A DNA stretch of 64,000 nt, from contig CAIIXF020000001.1 of the NCBI GenBank assembly GCA_903813345.2, positions 13,723,915 to 13,787,914 of the forward strand, in the 5' to 3' direction. The notes under the pieces are model-generated. The model was given only the letters and a program-made list of their open reading frames with translations, had not been told where the DNA came from and searched no databases. How positions within the stretch are numbered: the stretch's first letter is position 1; every line of letters begins with the position of its first letter. Positions 25,901 through 38,600 of the stretch are shown here, one piece after another. Source of the DNA: Owenia fusiformis (Eukaryota > Annelida > Polychaeta > Sabellida > Oweniidae). The position numbers were made by a program, and so were the translations under genes.

Positions 25901-28900
25901 CTTATTACTTGTATTGTCCCTTGTGAGTTTAACATCTTTAACTTGTGTATTTGCTTCATAAGTAGTACATACATGGCCTGTCAACTTATTGCCATAGGGT
26001 TATATTGGTTGAGCTTTCCATACATACAACCTTCCTTATTGCATGTCATTCTGGCTTACAGTATGATCAGCTATTCTATTGTTTTAATAGCATCAAAGTA
26101 ATGAAAGTACACATTGTAATTGTAAGTAAGGTGTAAGGGATGCTCAAAAATATCATATGTCACGCTCTTTTGTAATATAAGTTTAGCTGAACATTGGTGC
26201 CTAGACAACTATCACATGTTAAGTTCTATCACATAAAATAAATGTTATTGTAGCATCAACTGACAATATTTTGAAAAATAGTAAGAGTGAAATAATTTTT
26301 AACTTCAAGAACAAAGACTATTTACGTAAGATATATTTCAGTTTTGACATTTCTTATCACAAGGGTGTTATCAGACTCAGAATCTCAAAGAGGGAAATAT
26401 CTGGTGTATCTATAGATATTGGTTTTTGAATTATTAAGTCGAGGGAAATGGCCCCTATTTATTTCCTTATATTAAAGACCATCAAGTGTGTGTAAATCAA
26501 TGGTTTAATTAACGAAGTATTAGCGATTTTAATTGGATGTGTAAGAAGTCAGGAATCCCTTCCGAGAAAGAAACATTCCTCTATTTTGTTGAAATATGTC
26601 TTCCTTATTTAAAGCGTTTATGTAAAATGCTCAATTAAGTTCACCAATTACGATTTTATCCTCTCAATAAATTTAAGTCTAGATTGAATCTGTGTGAGAC
26701 TCTCAGCAGGAATAAAGAAATTGTACAAGTTCCGAATTCATTTTGGCTAAATTAATCGCTAATAGACGTCTGATTACTTTAACAGCTCAAATGATGTTGA
26801 ATTGAGTGAAATGAAAACTTGGCCGAGTCTCAGTGGATCGCTAACTTCTGATTTCCTCTCGCTCCAATTATTGAAAAAATAAATGAGTTGGGGAGTACCT
26901 CTCATTTTGAATGACATTCATTAGGCTTTCATTATTCTGTAATGTGAATTATAGGATATTTATCATTGAGGAACCATTTAAATTAGATGTAACCTAAAAC
27001 TTCCTCCATGTCATTCTAATGTCTAGAATCACAGAAGGAAATATTCTAAATTTTCATCATGTATTGACGAGACTGCTAGACACTACATCATTAACTCATT
27101 TTTGACATCTAAAGCTATTGCTATTAAGGAAGTGTACCTAAAGATTATACCTATGTGCTGATCATTTTACAAATAAGAAATGAAAAGGCAATACAATCTA
27201 AGCCAAATTGATGAAATCCTGCTAAAGGCACAATTATGAAGTAAGTTTCACTGAGACCAACTAAAATTAAACTGAAAATGTTATATTTAAATTGTACATT
27301 TTTCTTCAAACTAATTCTCAAATTTGAGTATGTGCTCGGCATACATATATTCTGAGAATGTGTAGATCATTTTGAAAAAAAATTGGTTAATATGAAGCAA
27401 GTTCGAAAATGACCTTGTTAGTTTTTTTACCTTGATAGGGTCATTGAAGGTCAAATCTGAAATCAAAAGTAAGATTTGAACTTCTCAAACTTTGTAGATG
27501 ATTTTGAAAAAATATTTGGCTGATTTGGATCAAGTTTGAAAAATACCCTTTTGACCTTTTCTTCCTCAACCTTAAGAATGTCATTGAAGGTCAAATCTTA
27601 AGTCAGAATTGTACTTTTGAGAACTTGAAGATGATTTTGAAAAAAGGTCAATTTGAAGCAAGTTCGAAAAATAGCTTTTTGACTTTTTTGACATTGAGAT
27701 GGTCATTGGAGGTCAAATTTAAAATATAAAGTCAGAATTAAACTTCTGAGAACTTGTAGATGATTTCATGGGTTAATGAATGGGATTTGAAAAATTTCAC
27801 AATGCATGTCATTCAGAGCGAATGGAAATGGTCTGAAGCACTCTGTTCAAAAAGAATTGAGATATCTAATCAAATATAGAAGTCAATATAGAATATAGAA
27901 TAGAAGTTAATATAGAATAGAAGATATAAGATGCTAATTGTCCAAAATTAGAATTAAAGCAGATAACATTGAAAGCAATAAAGTCAGAACTCTCAGATTT
28001 TTTATTAGAAATAGCCATTTGAAGTGGAAGGAGCACAATGTAAAATTGTGACAATCTTTTTCAAAACTTAATCTCAACTATCTCTATCCCTTTTCTGTAA
28101 AATCTGTAAAATGGAACACCTCTATAAATGGAACACCTCTTTAATTGGAACACTTTCCAGAGTACCATGACCAACTGACTCAATGATAAATGAACGTTGG
28201 TTATTGGAACCATTGGAACACCCCCAAAGTGGAACACTTTCTAGAGGTACCAAAAGTGTTCCTCTTACACAGGTTTTACTGTACTTCCTTAAGTGGTGTT
28301 CATCAAGCTAAACAATGTTTGTGTTGCAAGATTTTATCACAAGATATCTTTCAGAAATATGCATGAATTCATTCACCTCTAATAATGGCTCAGTATATGG
28401 TTCAGTGACTCTAACTGTCATTCAAATTCAATTATTTGATTGAAAATATATGTACATTCTGAGATATTCCTACACTTACAAACCCAATTCTGGATAGATT
28501 GATAATAGTTATACAATCATTGAGTATTCCAAATGTCTGTATGACGCTATAATTGTGACAGGCTTGACATGGACTTTAGAATAGATTGAAGAGAAAATTG
28601 TCTAAATAATTTACAATGGGATTTAGATCTGATGCAATTCTGTCTTTATTATTAAAATACAGCAAAATGCTATAGAGTCCTCATTAATCATGACATGATG
28701 AATGTATATTTTAGATAAAAAAGAATCCTGCCCTTTCAATGTTCTTGCTCTTGTCCAAACATGCAAATATTTATCATATGGTTTTAAATGTTGCATTGAA
28801 ATACAAATATGTTAATAGTGTTATTGACTTGGGTTAAAATTGTCCTAGCAGTGTGGAGGTCATGTCCTCAAAGGGTCACTAAAGGTCACATAAATCAGAT

Positions 28901-30119
28901 TGGAAATGGAATCTACTTGATGATTTTTGTTTTTTATCAGTTGTGATTGTATTTAAAACCATTTGTCCCAGATATCTAAAATGCATTTTTATGTCACCAC
29001 ATTCTTATAGTCTCAAACGTTTTTGTGTTTGGCATTCGATGGTTGGTTCGATGGATTCAGTGGTCAGCATCTGTAACAAATGACAGGTGGTGACATTTTG
29101 CATGTTAATGTCTTGTATACCTTGAGGGACCCAGAAATTACCATTTACATGTAGGTCCTAATTGTTATATGACCCTTTGACCTTTTAAGAATCATCTTTC
29201 TTACCATCTTGGGTCTCATTTGACCAGGATCTGTATGAGCTAAATTTTAGTGAAGTGTTTTAGGATTTGAAAAACTTTGTTTGAACTAGTATTTTACCCA
29301 TGACTTTGTAATATAAATTTCAGACTTTGGTAAAGCCTCCTTAACTACCTTGTACCTTGTTTGATACAACCCCTTTAGAAAATCCTGAAAATGTCAATTC
29401 TGTTTCATTGTATGGGAATGAGTTGTCTCATCCTTGGATGTTTTGAAACACTTAAAGATTCTCTCATCCACTTCACATATCCCTTATGGTTTTAATCCTT
29501 ATTACAAATATTCACACCCTTTCATTATGTTTGTCACATTGTATTTGAAGAGTCTCCTGTGTGAACAATAGCAGGATTTATTTGCAAAATGAAAACAGGA
29601 TCGATTGCACACATTTCTGAGAGAGGTGCCATCATGGTGAATGATGTGTTAAAGGATTTAGGCCCAGGGCTCAATGAATTTTGAATTATTTTAAGGCAAA
29701 ATATTTTACATCAGACTTTGAATCATGCAGGGTGAGAGCTCAATTCAAATGGAAAGATACTGAGATACAAGACATTGTACATTAAATTACACACAGTGTG
29801 TGTTAAAATTCTTTCATACATTGCAAAAGATGTTAGACAGTTTACCTCTAAAAAGAAATTCAACCAGAAACCTTGTTGAAAGGCAGAAGTACGGAAACAA
29901 CATATTATATGTGATTTGATTCTCGGGGGGGGGGTCATAATACATGTATAAACCAACTTGGAAATATGTGTGCATTTGAGTAACCCATTTCATATATTTG
30001 CTTTCAGGGTGGCAGAGCTTGGGATGCTCTCAACTATGGCATATATCACCTTTACCACTGGCAAATACAAGCGGAAGAGAAGAGGCAGGAAACGCAATAT
30101 ACATTCAGAAGACAGATAA
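22970..30119 (+). CDS. PRRT3/PRRT4-like multi-pass membrane protein, two coding exons
   Basis: The coding exons are 22970-24567 and 30008-30119, joined by GTAAGT donor and TTTCAG acceptor within an arginine codon, giving 569 residues. The start is set by an in-frame TGA six bases upstream; Met3 is an alternative. A short N-terminus with two N-glycosylation sequons (N6, N14) precedes seven predicted membrane helices at about 47-70, 79-101, 114-138, 152-174, 178-203, 487-508 and 527-550. The helix 5-6 loop is about 280 residues, rich in Ser/Thr and basic patches, with no conserved enzyme motif. The tail is strongly basic (GKYKRKRRGRKR). The WAWPLHMYLLGSWFSG segment and the FQSCARVAELGML segment, which spans the splice, match the membrane core of vertebrate proline-rich transmembrane proteins 3 and 4 (by memory, not by search). 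Unlike those, it lacks the long proline-rich ectodomain. Function is unknown even in vertebrates. Confidence 0.82.
25671..25806. mobile_element. Copy of the GTAAAACCTGT terminal-repeat element
   Basis: The ends TACAGTAAAATATGTG and CAACAGGTTACACTGTA form an imperfect inverted repeat. The interior has GTTCATTTTACATTAAATTAATG and GTGTTCCACT, as in the other copies. Confidence 0.55.
27361..27765 (+). repeat. Tandem repeat, about 125-bp unit
   Basis: Three to four diverged units each contain GTAGATGATTTTGAAAAAA, TTTGAAGCAAGTT(C/T)GAAAA and GGTCATTGAAGGTCAAAT. The same unit forms a second array at 33356-33925. Confidence 0.85.
28095..28283. mobile_element. Copy of the GTAAAACCTGT terminal-repeat element
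   Basis: The left end CTGTAAAATCTGTAAAATGG is followed by repeated ATGGAACACCTCT variants. The right end CTTACACAGGTTTTACTGTA is essentially identical to the right end of the 1984-2225 copy. Confidence 0.65.
28987..29108 (+). repeat. Dispersed repeat copy (GGTGGTCAGCATCTGTAAC family)
   Basis: Begins TTTTTATGTCACCACATTCT and ends CAGTGGTCAGCATCTGTAAC then CAGGTGGTGACATTTTGCAT, closely matching 14469-14515. Confidence 0.6.
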
Positions 30120-31912
30120 ACTTTTGCCAAGTTATGGGCACTTATTTCAATGTTAAATGTTGAGTCCTTTTTGGTCTATTTTGAGACAATTAAGGGGTTG
30201 ACTCAATATCTTATGAGTAAAAATGTTTCGATGTGATTTATTGAAAAACTAATTGAACCCTGACTTACACTGGGATGTGAACATTTTGGCAAAGATGAAG
30301 CAACTACATACCAATCTGATTCAAGGTCATTTGAATCGACCTTTATTGTAATTCTTCATGTGGAGAGTATATCACTGTGTAATTTCTTAACTTAACTTAA
30401 TAAGGATCGCCAATCGTGAAAAATGTAATAGATTTGAACTCTAAATTACTGGTGGACTGTATGATTGACCTTAATATCACCTTCCTGGATCGTATGATTA
30501 ACCTTAATATCATCTTTGTTCACTCGGCTCCCTTTGGTCGGAGATGCCTTATAATAGTGTGTCTTATTGCCAATAGTACTTTCAAATTCTTCACCCATGA
30601 GATTCTATTTGCCGACCTTATAGTACTACTGTAATACGATCCAAAGAAGTAAATGATGTCTAATGAACTATAGTCTTGTAATTACAATGTATGGGTGACT
30701 TGAAGTAAAGGGAATGAGCAACAGTGATGTCCTGTTGCATGAACCATACAATACTGGCAATTAAGGGGATCAAATTACCCGTAACTAACTTTGAATCTTT
30801 AAAGAGGATTCGTTTCCAAATGATCTCAGTTTGTAATATGATGAGGCAGACATAATGAATAAATTGGACAATGCAAAAGAAACTGTAAATTGATACATTT
30901 TGTTCTGTCGTACTGTTTTTTGATTTAGTATGATGACAAAAACATGTAGCTTTTATATGATGTTTATCCACATTTCACATGAAACCAAGAGACAATTAAG
31001 GGAGAAATTTTGACAATTTAAAAAACTGAGCTCATTGGCCTATCCTTTGTTGCGCCTTTTGAGGTCAAGGTCAAATTCTTAGAGAAAAATTGGCAATAAA
31101 TTGAAATATTTAGCTGTGAAGGTAACTGATTTCTTTGTTCAGGAAGATTTCAAATCATGCAGAATTTCTTTTGTTTTGTTGTAATAACTTTTCATCAGCT
31201 TAGCCAATATATCAGGTTTCTCAATATCCTCACGTCACAAATGTCTGTATGCAAAATGTAACCTTATTAAGATACAAAATAACTGTAATTCAATTGACAT
31301 CCACTTCATCTTGTTATACAGTTTCATTTGTTCCTACATCTTGTTAAATGTCAGGACATGAAAGAATGTAACTCAATTAGAGAACCTGGTCAAATGTCAC
31401 AAATGGAGTCATCAATGTATTAGCTTGTGATCAAACAATGTCATCCCAAAGGAGAATGGGTGATAATAAGGTTAGTGCTCTCTCAAAGAACCTTTAACAT
31501 ATTATTATTGCTACAGCATCTAGGTGTTATTGTTCAATATTAACATTAGCCTACTTTGGTGAGCTGAGGACATTAGGACTTGAATGTCCTGTTATTTTAA
31601 CTTACAAGACTCTCCTTTGTCTACCATTGACACTAGGCAGAAAGAAGGGATGCGACTTATAACAAGGCAAAGGATTCCCAAGATTCCCAGATTGTTGATT
31701 CAATTACAGAAAAACAATGATTAGTATAGTTTTCCCCCTCGATATTGAATCATCTGCAACTGCTCTCAAATACTTTCTTCAGCAAAGTATGATAAAAATG
31801 AGATGGTTAAACAAATAAGACACATAATGATAAATATTGCACTTTAAAGAGCAAAATGGCTGTCATGTAATTTACCCAGCATGCCCAAAGTCTAACCAGA
31901 TGTGGACAGATA

Positions 31913-32181
31913 TCACTGGTGATCCGCTCGATTACGCTGGTTACCGAAACGGTTCGTTTTGGTAACAAAATGTCGGAACGTCGAAGGTACGATTTTTCTC
32001 TTTTCCTTATTTCACGCATTGTAGGCAGAATCCCAACAACATTTTTTCTCACAAACGTGTATCAGCATCATATGTCGTGAGAATTCTGCCTACATCGTGT
32101 GAAATAAGGAAAAAAGAAAAATAGTACCTTCGATGTTCCGACGTTTTGGTAACCAGCGTAATCGAGTGGATCACCAGTGGA
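31913..32181. repeat. Fold-back element, arms of about 100-120 bp
   Basis: The left arm 31913-32033 reads CACTGGTGATCCGCTCGATT, GTCGGAACGTCGAAGGTAC and TTGTAGGCAGAAT. The right arm 32079-32181 is its reverse complement with few changes: ATTCTGCCTAC, GTACCTTCGATGTTCCGAC, AATCGAGTGGATCACCAGTG. The loop is about 45 bases. The left arm has an extra segment of about 18 bases in which GGTTACCGAAAC is partly duplicated as GGTAAC. Confidence 0.85.
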
Positions 32182-33355
32182 TATGCAGTTTTCCAGGAAT
32201 TTTGAGAACAAAAATGTGGCACCCACATGCCAAGCAGCACAAGACAATTTCAGTATAGCACTTTTCAAAGTGTGATAAAAGAACAATGTTTCTACATATG
32301 TAAGTAAAATAAGATAAATATGAATTCAATAAAAACAATTATCATAAGGGATGTTGTAACATAAAAGAAGCAATTATTTCTTTGAATGTGTTGTGTAACA
32401 GAACCTTCAAAGGAAACTTCATAGGAAATGTTATGCCTCGTATCAAGTGAAGTATTTATCTAGGAGACTCAGTGAAGTTCATAGCTGTTTCAATTGATGA
32501 ATAGATATCTAGGAATAGAGAAGAATCAATGAGAGAATCAAAGGTGTTGGCACTGCATTCAAACATAAGAAATGAAAGGTTTGTATTTGGTTTCAGTCCA
32601 GAATCAATGCCATATTGTTGTAGGTTTTAAAGAATTCGATACTCAATTATTTGGATATCCGCTTGCATAAAGAAGCTATTAACACAGTGACATAACAGCA
32701 ATTTTTTATTGCATGCAAATCCCTGTGCTTCCTTCTAACATTCTACAGTACAATAAAATCCTGTGTATTTGAAAACCGTCCTATTTTTAGGATTGACTGA
32801 AATATATAGGATTATAGGCTATGGGCAATTGGCATTCAGTTCTGCCATGTAATTTATGTCATAACCAGAACGTACAAAATATCCCAAACAGAAAATGTTA
32901 AGCCATAAAGACCATTTAGTCCAGACATTGATAAAATAAGAGGTATTTAATAAACATTCAATACTAAAATAAACATTGAACACATGGATGCCTTGTCAAA
33001 AATAATAGTCTCTGATTTTTCTTCAGGAAACAGATTATACAAGGAAATTTAATGAGAGAAGTGTTGTTTAGTCCTATGAATAGTTCGATTCCTTCATTTA
33101 ATCAAGTGGATTTTATATTGTGAAGCATGAATGGTGTCATGTCCGTGACACACACAACACACACTAGTGGGAAATTCTACATTAAGTGTGGATTAAGGTT
33201 TTCATCATCATCAGTTGTCACATTACATTAACCCACTGAATTGAAATGTTAAATGCGTTAGACATGAACAAGGGACTAAATCTGTGATAGGAAAATGGAA
33301 AGACAAGGCATTTACATGACAAAATGTCACCACCGAGTTGCTCACAATATAATTA

Positions 33356-33925
33356 GTTCAATCTTAAGTCAGGTTTGAATTTCTAAGATCTTGTTGATGA
33401 TTTTGAAAAAAAATTGGTGAAATTTGAAGCAAGTTAAAAAAATACCTTTTTGCACTGAGAAGGTCATTGAAGGTGAAATCTCAAATCTAAAGTCAGATTT
33501 GAACTTCTGAGAACTTATAGTTGATTTTAAAAAAATTAATCAATTTAAAAAAGGCCTTTTGACCTTGAGAAGGTCATTGAAGGTCAAATCTTTTTTGACC
33601 TTGAGAATATCATTGAAGGTCAAAATCTATAGTCAGAGTTGAAGTTTTGAGAACTTGTAGATGATTTTGAAAAAATGGTCAATTTGAACCAAGTTGAAAA
33701 AAAGACTTTTTTGACCTTGAGAAGGTTATTGAAGGTCAAATCTCAAATCTAAAGTCAGATTTGGACTTTTGATAACTTGTAGATGATTTTGAAAAAATGG
33801 GTCAATTTGAATTGAGTTGAAAAATACATTTTTGACCTTTTTTAACCAAGGTCATTGAAGGTCAAATCATAAATAATAAAGTCAGATTTGAACTTCTGAA
33901 AACTTGTAGATGATTTTGAAAAAAA
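33356..33925 (+). repeat. Tandem repeat, about 120-135-bp unit, second locus
   Basis: About four and a half units contain GATGATTTTGAAAAAA, TTGAGAAGGTCATTGAAGG and AAAGTCAGATTTGAACTTCT. The sequence is shared with the array at 27361-27765, about 6 kb away. Confidence 0.88.
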
Positions 33926-33949
33926 CTGAAGTCAGTCTAAACAGTATTT

Positions 33950-34045
33950 GTTTAAGTTATTGGAAGTTGTAAGAATTTGTTACAGATGCCAACTGCTGAT
34001 CGCCAACCGCCGAAAAATATGTTGGAGATCTTTTATCACTAACTT
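33950..34045 (-). repeat. Dispersed repeat copy, reverse orientation
   Basis: TAAGTTATTGGAAGTTGTAAGAATTTGTTACAGATGCC (two adjoining blocks) is shared with 46680-46720 and is the reverse complement of the GGCATCTGTAACAAA end of the plus-strand copies. Confidence 0.6.
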
Positions 34046-35655
34046 GTGTTTTTGAGTTGAAATGAAAAATGAAAAACATCTGACAGATCATAGATGAGGG
34101 ACATCATCATGTCTTTTTTTACAATGGCAACTTTTGATTATTACTATGTATTTTTTTAATATTATTACTATGGGCTTTCAAGAGACCCATGTTGTTATAA
34201 CAACATATTAAATAAACAAAACAATGATTCCATAGGTAATATACCACATTCATATATGCATTTATTTACTTTATCTTAAAAAAGAATTTCATTACATGAT
34301 TATAGAAAATATATGCTATCCCATACTACACCCTAGGAACCCAAGAGAACCATCCCACATAAAACATGAAAATGCTCTATGAAATTCAGAAAATAAAAAG
34401 ACTTGATTTTGAAAGTATAAAGGCCACCCTTACTCAATTGGAATTTGGCTGAATGGCCAAGAAGGCATGCCTTTCATTAGGTTCAAACCAAAATATGATT
34501 TTTGTGAAAATATTTTCATGAAGAATTATATCAATTTCTTGTTATGGCCACAAAAAAAACATTTCACACGAGATAAATTCATGCAAAATCTTCAAAATAT
34601 GTTTCATATTTTGAATCTGGAGCTCATATCTTATTCTGATTCTCTTCATTATTTTTTGCAAATTGCAAATGTTTTATACTTTAGAGGCAATTTTAGGGAT
34701 TATTTTTAAATATATGAAGAGATCTTTCATAAACTAACATCTACACCCACTGAAGGGGGAGAAGAGTGGAAAATATATTACACCATGAGATATTGAGAAG
34801 TTATTTTAATAAAGTATTTTAGTCGTAATGTAAGTTCTCCTTAGTTCTCACCCATCAACAGAGAATCTTTCCATTTTAATGTTAGCACCATAGTCATATT
34901 ACATTATCAGTATATTAGGCTATTTTATTTTGAATTACATTTACTTGAATTGCATCTTTTAAAATAACAAGAGAGAGGCATTGATTAATATATGAGTCCC
35001 AAAACTTCTGATATTTTATCTAACACTTGGTGATTAGTCATGCTTCAACTATATAAAATAGTCTCAGTAAATGTATTTCAGATCTCTTATTTACTTTGGT
35101 TGTAGAACCCAAAATGTTTATTTCAAAAAGTAGTTTATTCTGTTAAAGCAAATAATTATTTTGGCAATAAATTAGCTTTTTAACTTGGCAAATATCTGAA
35201 TATTGCGAAAAAATAATGATTTTACATGTTTCATAAAATTAAGGCAATGAACAACCTTTCCCAGAATGCTTTTACAGAACAAATATGCATATTCAAGATT
35301 TATCATTAACAAAAACATATTTCTCAACACAAGTATTAACACAGAGTGTATTATGTAAGCCCACTAATACAGTTATTCAAGATACAGAAGAGACTTTGGT
35401 TGATATATTGGAAAGATATGTTCCTTCATTACATAAGTTTAGTTGACTGATTTTTACCCTCATATCTTTATAAAAGACAAATATTGCATCAAGGTATTTG
35501 ATTACTTAGTCTGAAGAATAGGATTCATCTGAACTTCCTTAATAGTATATATTTAAATACTTGCTCAAATAAATTAACACTTTTGCATTGTCCAGATTCT
35601 GATATTTGCAGACTAGAGAAGACATGTGATAACACTCTACCTTGCCTAACACCGA

Positions 35656-38600
35656 TTAGGCTGTAACAGTGCTTTCCTTATCTGCCACTTCTGTATCAAC
35701 CTCAAAGTCATCTTTGTCTATAATTTCATACCCATTACCATTGCTATTGTCACTCCCAGATTTCTCACTTCCAGATTCGTCTTTCTCATCATCAGCCTTA
35801 ACAATGTCATCTTTAATATCTTTTTCTTCAGGCTTGGATTCAGCCGTTTTATTCTTTTCTGTGTTTTTATCTGATTTCTTTGAATCTTTTTCACTGTCTC
35901 CACCTTTATACTCATATTGATAAAGGGGTACAAAAGACTCGAAAAATCCAACATCCTCTGTTAAATTTGGTAACATCCAGAAATGATGGCCGCCAAATGT
36001 GCAAACCCAGATTAGACAAAACAGGATAAATCGAACTGAAAAAGAGGAAAAGCACGTAAATAAAAGCCATATACACACATCATCTTTGATTTCTTAGTCA
36101 ACATTTTGTAAAAACATCAATTTTTTAATTTAAAATAAGGAAACTGAAATTTTGTTTTTCTACAAAATACATAAAACTAAACTGAAAACATTACAATTTT
36201 AACAGTATTCAGGGAAAAGGTAACTGAATTTTATACCTTCCTGGGGGCCATTAACAGAAACTTCGTAAAGTTAAGAATTTGTAAAGCTGTGACATCATTA
36301 TATCCATGGTTACAACAATTGATTTACGAATTCATAACTTTACAAAGTTTCTGTTAATGACCCCCAGATTACTAGTTTACTACTCATAACATACCAATTC
36401 TATATAAACATTTCTACATAAGACTTGTACTTACTACAAATATAATATATTCAGTAATCAAACAAGTGACATCTATATGAACATACAGAAGGTATACTTA
36501 CCAACACACAGACCAAGTATGACTCCTACAAATCCTGCAGCAGCCAAACTCAGGTAGTAGACCCCTAATCTCACCTCTGGAGGCCATAAGGGGAACAAGC
36601 ATACTGCAATTGCTCCAAGCACTGCAAACATATTCATGTTGTAACTTATCTTTAGTATTAAAGTTAAATGATGTATTGTAAAATGCTGAAATCTGCTCAT
36701 GATCAAAAATTGTGCCAATGATTCCCTTACTATCCTTATTTTATTATCTGAAAAAATTGATATATCTGATCAAGTATAAAGATTATAGAAGATTTAAGGA
36801 GCAGAAATGCAAAAACTCATTCGAATCAAAATTTACATCCACTTTTCAAAATCCTCGTCAATTCTCTAACACTGGGGGGATCATTGCGTTGTATTCTCCC
36901 AGAATAAATCGAGATGACATCATCTACCATCGAGCATCAGTTGGTCAAGTGGTAGAGAGCAACTTCACTTATAAATGTTCATGCCCCAACACCATGTCAC
37001 TAGAATCATGTTGTTATTCACTTACCAAGAAGTAGTCCTATGATAAATGTCTTCGGTGGAACAGGATCGTAAATCCAAACATAAAACTGCAATAAAACAA
37101 ACAATGATACGGTTCAAACTGTATTCTAGTCTTTGTTTTACTATTTAATTCTTATAGAACTATCATGGAATCATACTACTTTATTTACAATTTGGTAAGT
37201 AAGACAAGAATGTGCAATATAATAGTTAACCATGGGGGATTGGACGTGGGTTACATTACAAATCGAATTAACAGAATAAGAATATAAAATGTATTTAAAA
37301 TGTATTCAACCCTATAATCAATCAAATGATCAAAATGTTATACAAATGAGCTAAATCTCTCAACTGATCTTAATACTCAAGCTACCTAAATCACTAACTG
37401 ATCTTGTACTCAAGCTACCTAAATCACTAACTGATCTTGTATTCAAGCTACCTAAATCACTAACTCACTTAAGACCAAAACCACAAATGCTTAAGGCTGT
37501 GCACCTAGTTTGTACCCCAGAGCTTATAAAATAAGGTATACAGTCTCTGAGTGCTAGCCATACATCTTTAGTACGCACACAGTGTCTCCATGTCTTTACA
37601 GTTCAAAATCAAGGCTAGCACTGGTGATTTGGAAAGTAAATGCAATCAAGGTTAATCCCCTTGCATGTGCACACTGTGTGTAAATCAAAGCTATTCTCCT
37701 AGCAGGGTTTGAAAATATAATTGAAATACATAAAAATATAACTCTCCACAGTAGGGTTTGAAAATCTAAAACATCCTGTCACAACTGCAATGCATAAAAT
37801 AATTTGATTTGAAACTGAAACATTTGCTATATTGAATGCAGAAACTTTCTGACAACCTTTCAATACGAACAATTCTCTCACGAGCCTAATAATTAATCCA
37901 ACAGTTTACCTCTTCTCCATCTACGAATGTCTGTTCATCATGCATTGCTAATTTATACTTTTTCTCCTTCTTCTTTTTCTTATCATCCTCCTAGAAAAAA
38001 AATGTTAAGAAATATTTAGAATCAGAAATTCAGAGCAAATTTATGTATGTATTCAGTGATTGTGTCTGTTATTCCTCCTTGTCGAACATATTTTCTAATG
38101 GTCTGATGCGTTAAATTGTTTGCTTAAATATGGATATCAATATTTGTTACAGTATATTGCCCAAAATGCTCTTGGTGAGGATTAGAAGGCCAAATTCTTA
38201 AGATAAGATGACCAGTACAATTCCATCATAATGATAATATCATTAGGGGCTGTAGGTCCATATTAATTTGTGATATTATGTTTGAAATGGTGAAGGTGAC
38301 ATTGTTTAGAAAATTCTATAGTATGATATGCTTGCAATTTTGTTTCTTCCCTATTTATCTGGTTTTAACTTTATATAGGGTAGCCAAACTCAAATTATAT
38401 AGCTAGTTAAGAGCCACTGACATTGATATTGCCAATGGTGAAAAAAATATCCTAAATTCAGTTTGATGTGGCATGGCGTGTTTATAAAGAAATGTTCCTA
38501 TATTATGATTTTTTTTTTGAATTTCATTGTATAAAACTCAAAACTGTAAAAAATTATTTCATACAACTGAGTGCTTAGATGCTTTAAATATTTAACCTTT

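Larger units (their letters stand above)
24568..30007 (+). other. Intron of the PRRT-like gene with repeats
   Basis: A 5.4-kb intron begins GTAAGTAG and ends TTTGCTTTCAG. It contains a MITE copy at 25671-25806, a diverged tandem array at about 27361-27765, a second MITE copy at 28095-28283 and a dispersed repeat at 28987-29108. A G-run lies near 29924-29934. The short reading frames inside it have no recognisable content. Confidence 0.8.
30120..35655. other. Intergenic region between convergent genes
   Basis: This lies between the 3' ends of the PRRT-like gene (+) and SEC62 (-). It contains a fold-back element at 31913-32181, a tandem array at 33356-33925 and a dispersed-repeat copy at 33950-34045. 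For SEC62 a minus-strand AATAAA is present near 35117 (TTTATT on the plus strand). No further gene was recognised. Confidence 0.6.

Noticed and set aside
35669-35920. 83-codon plus-strand serine-rich frame
   Set aside because: Antisense shadow of the acidic SEC62 tail in exon 8.
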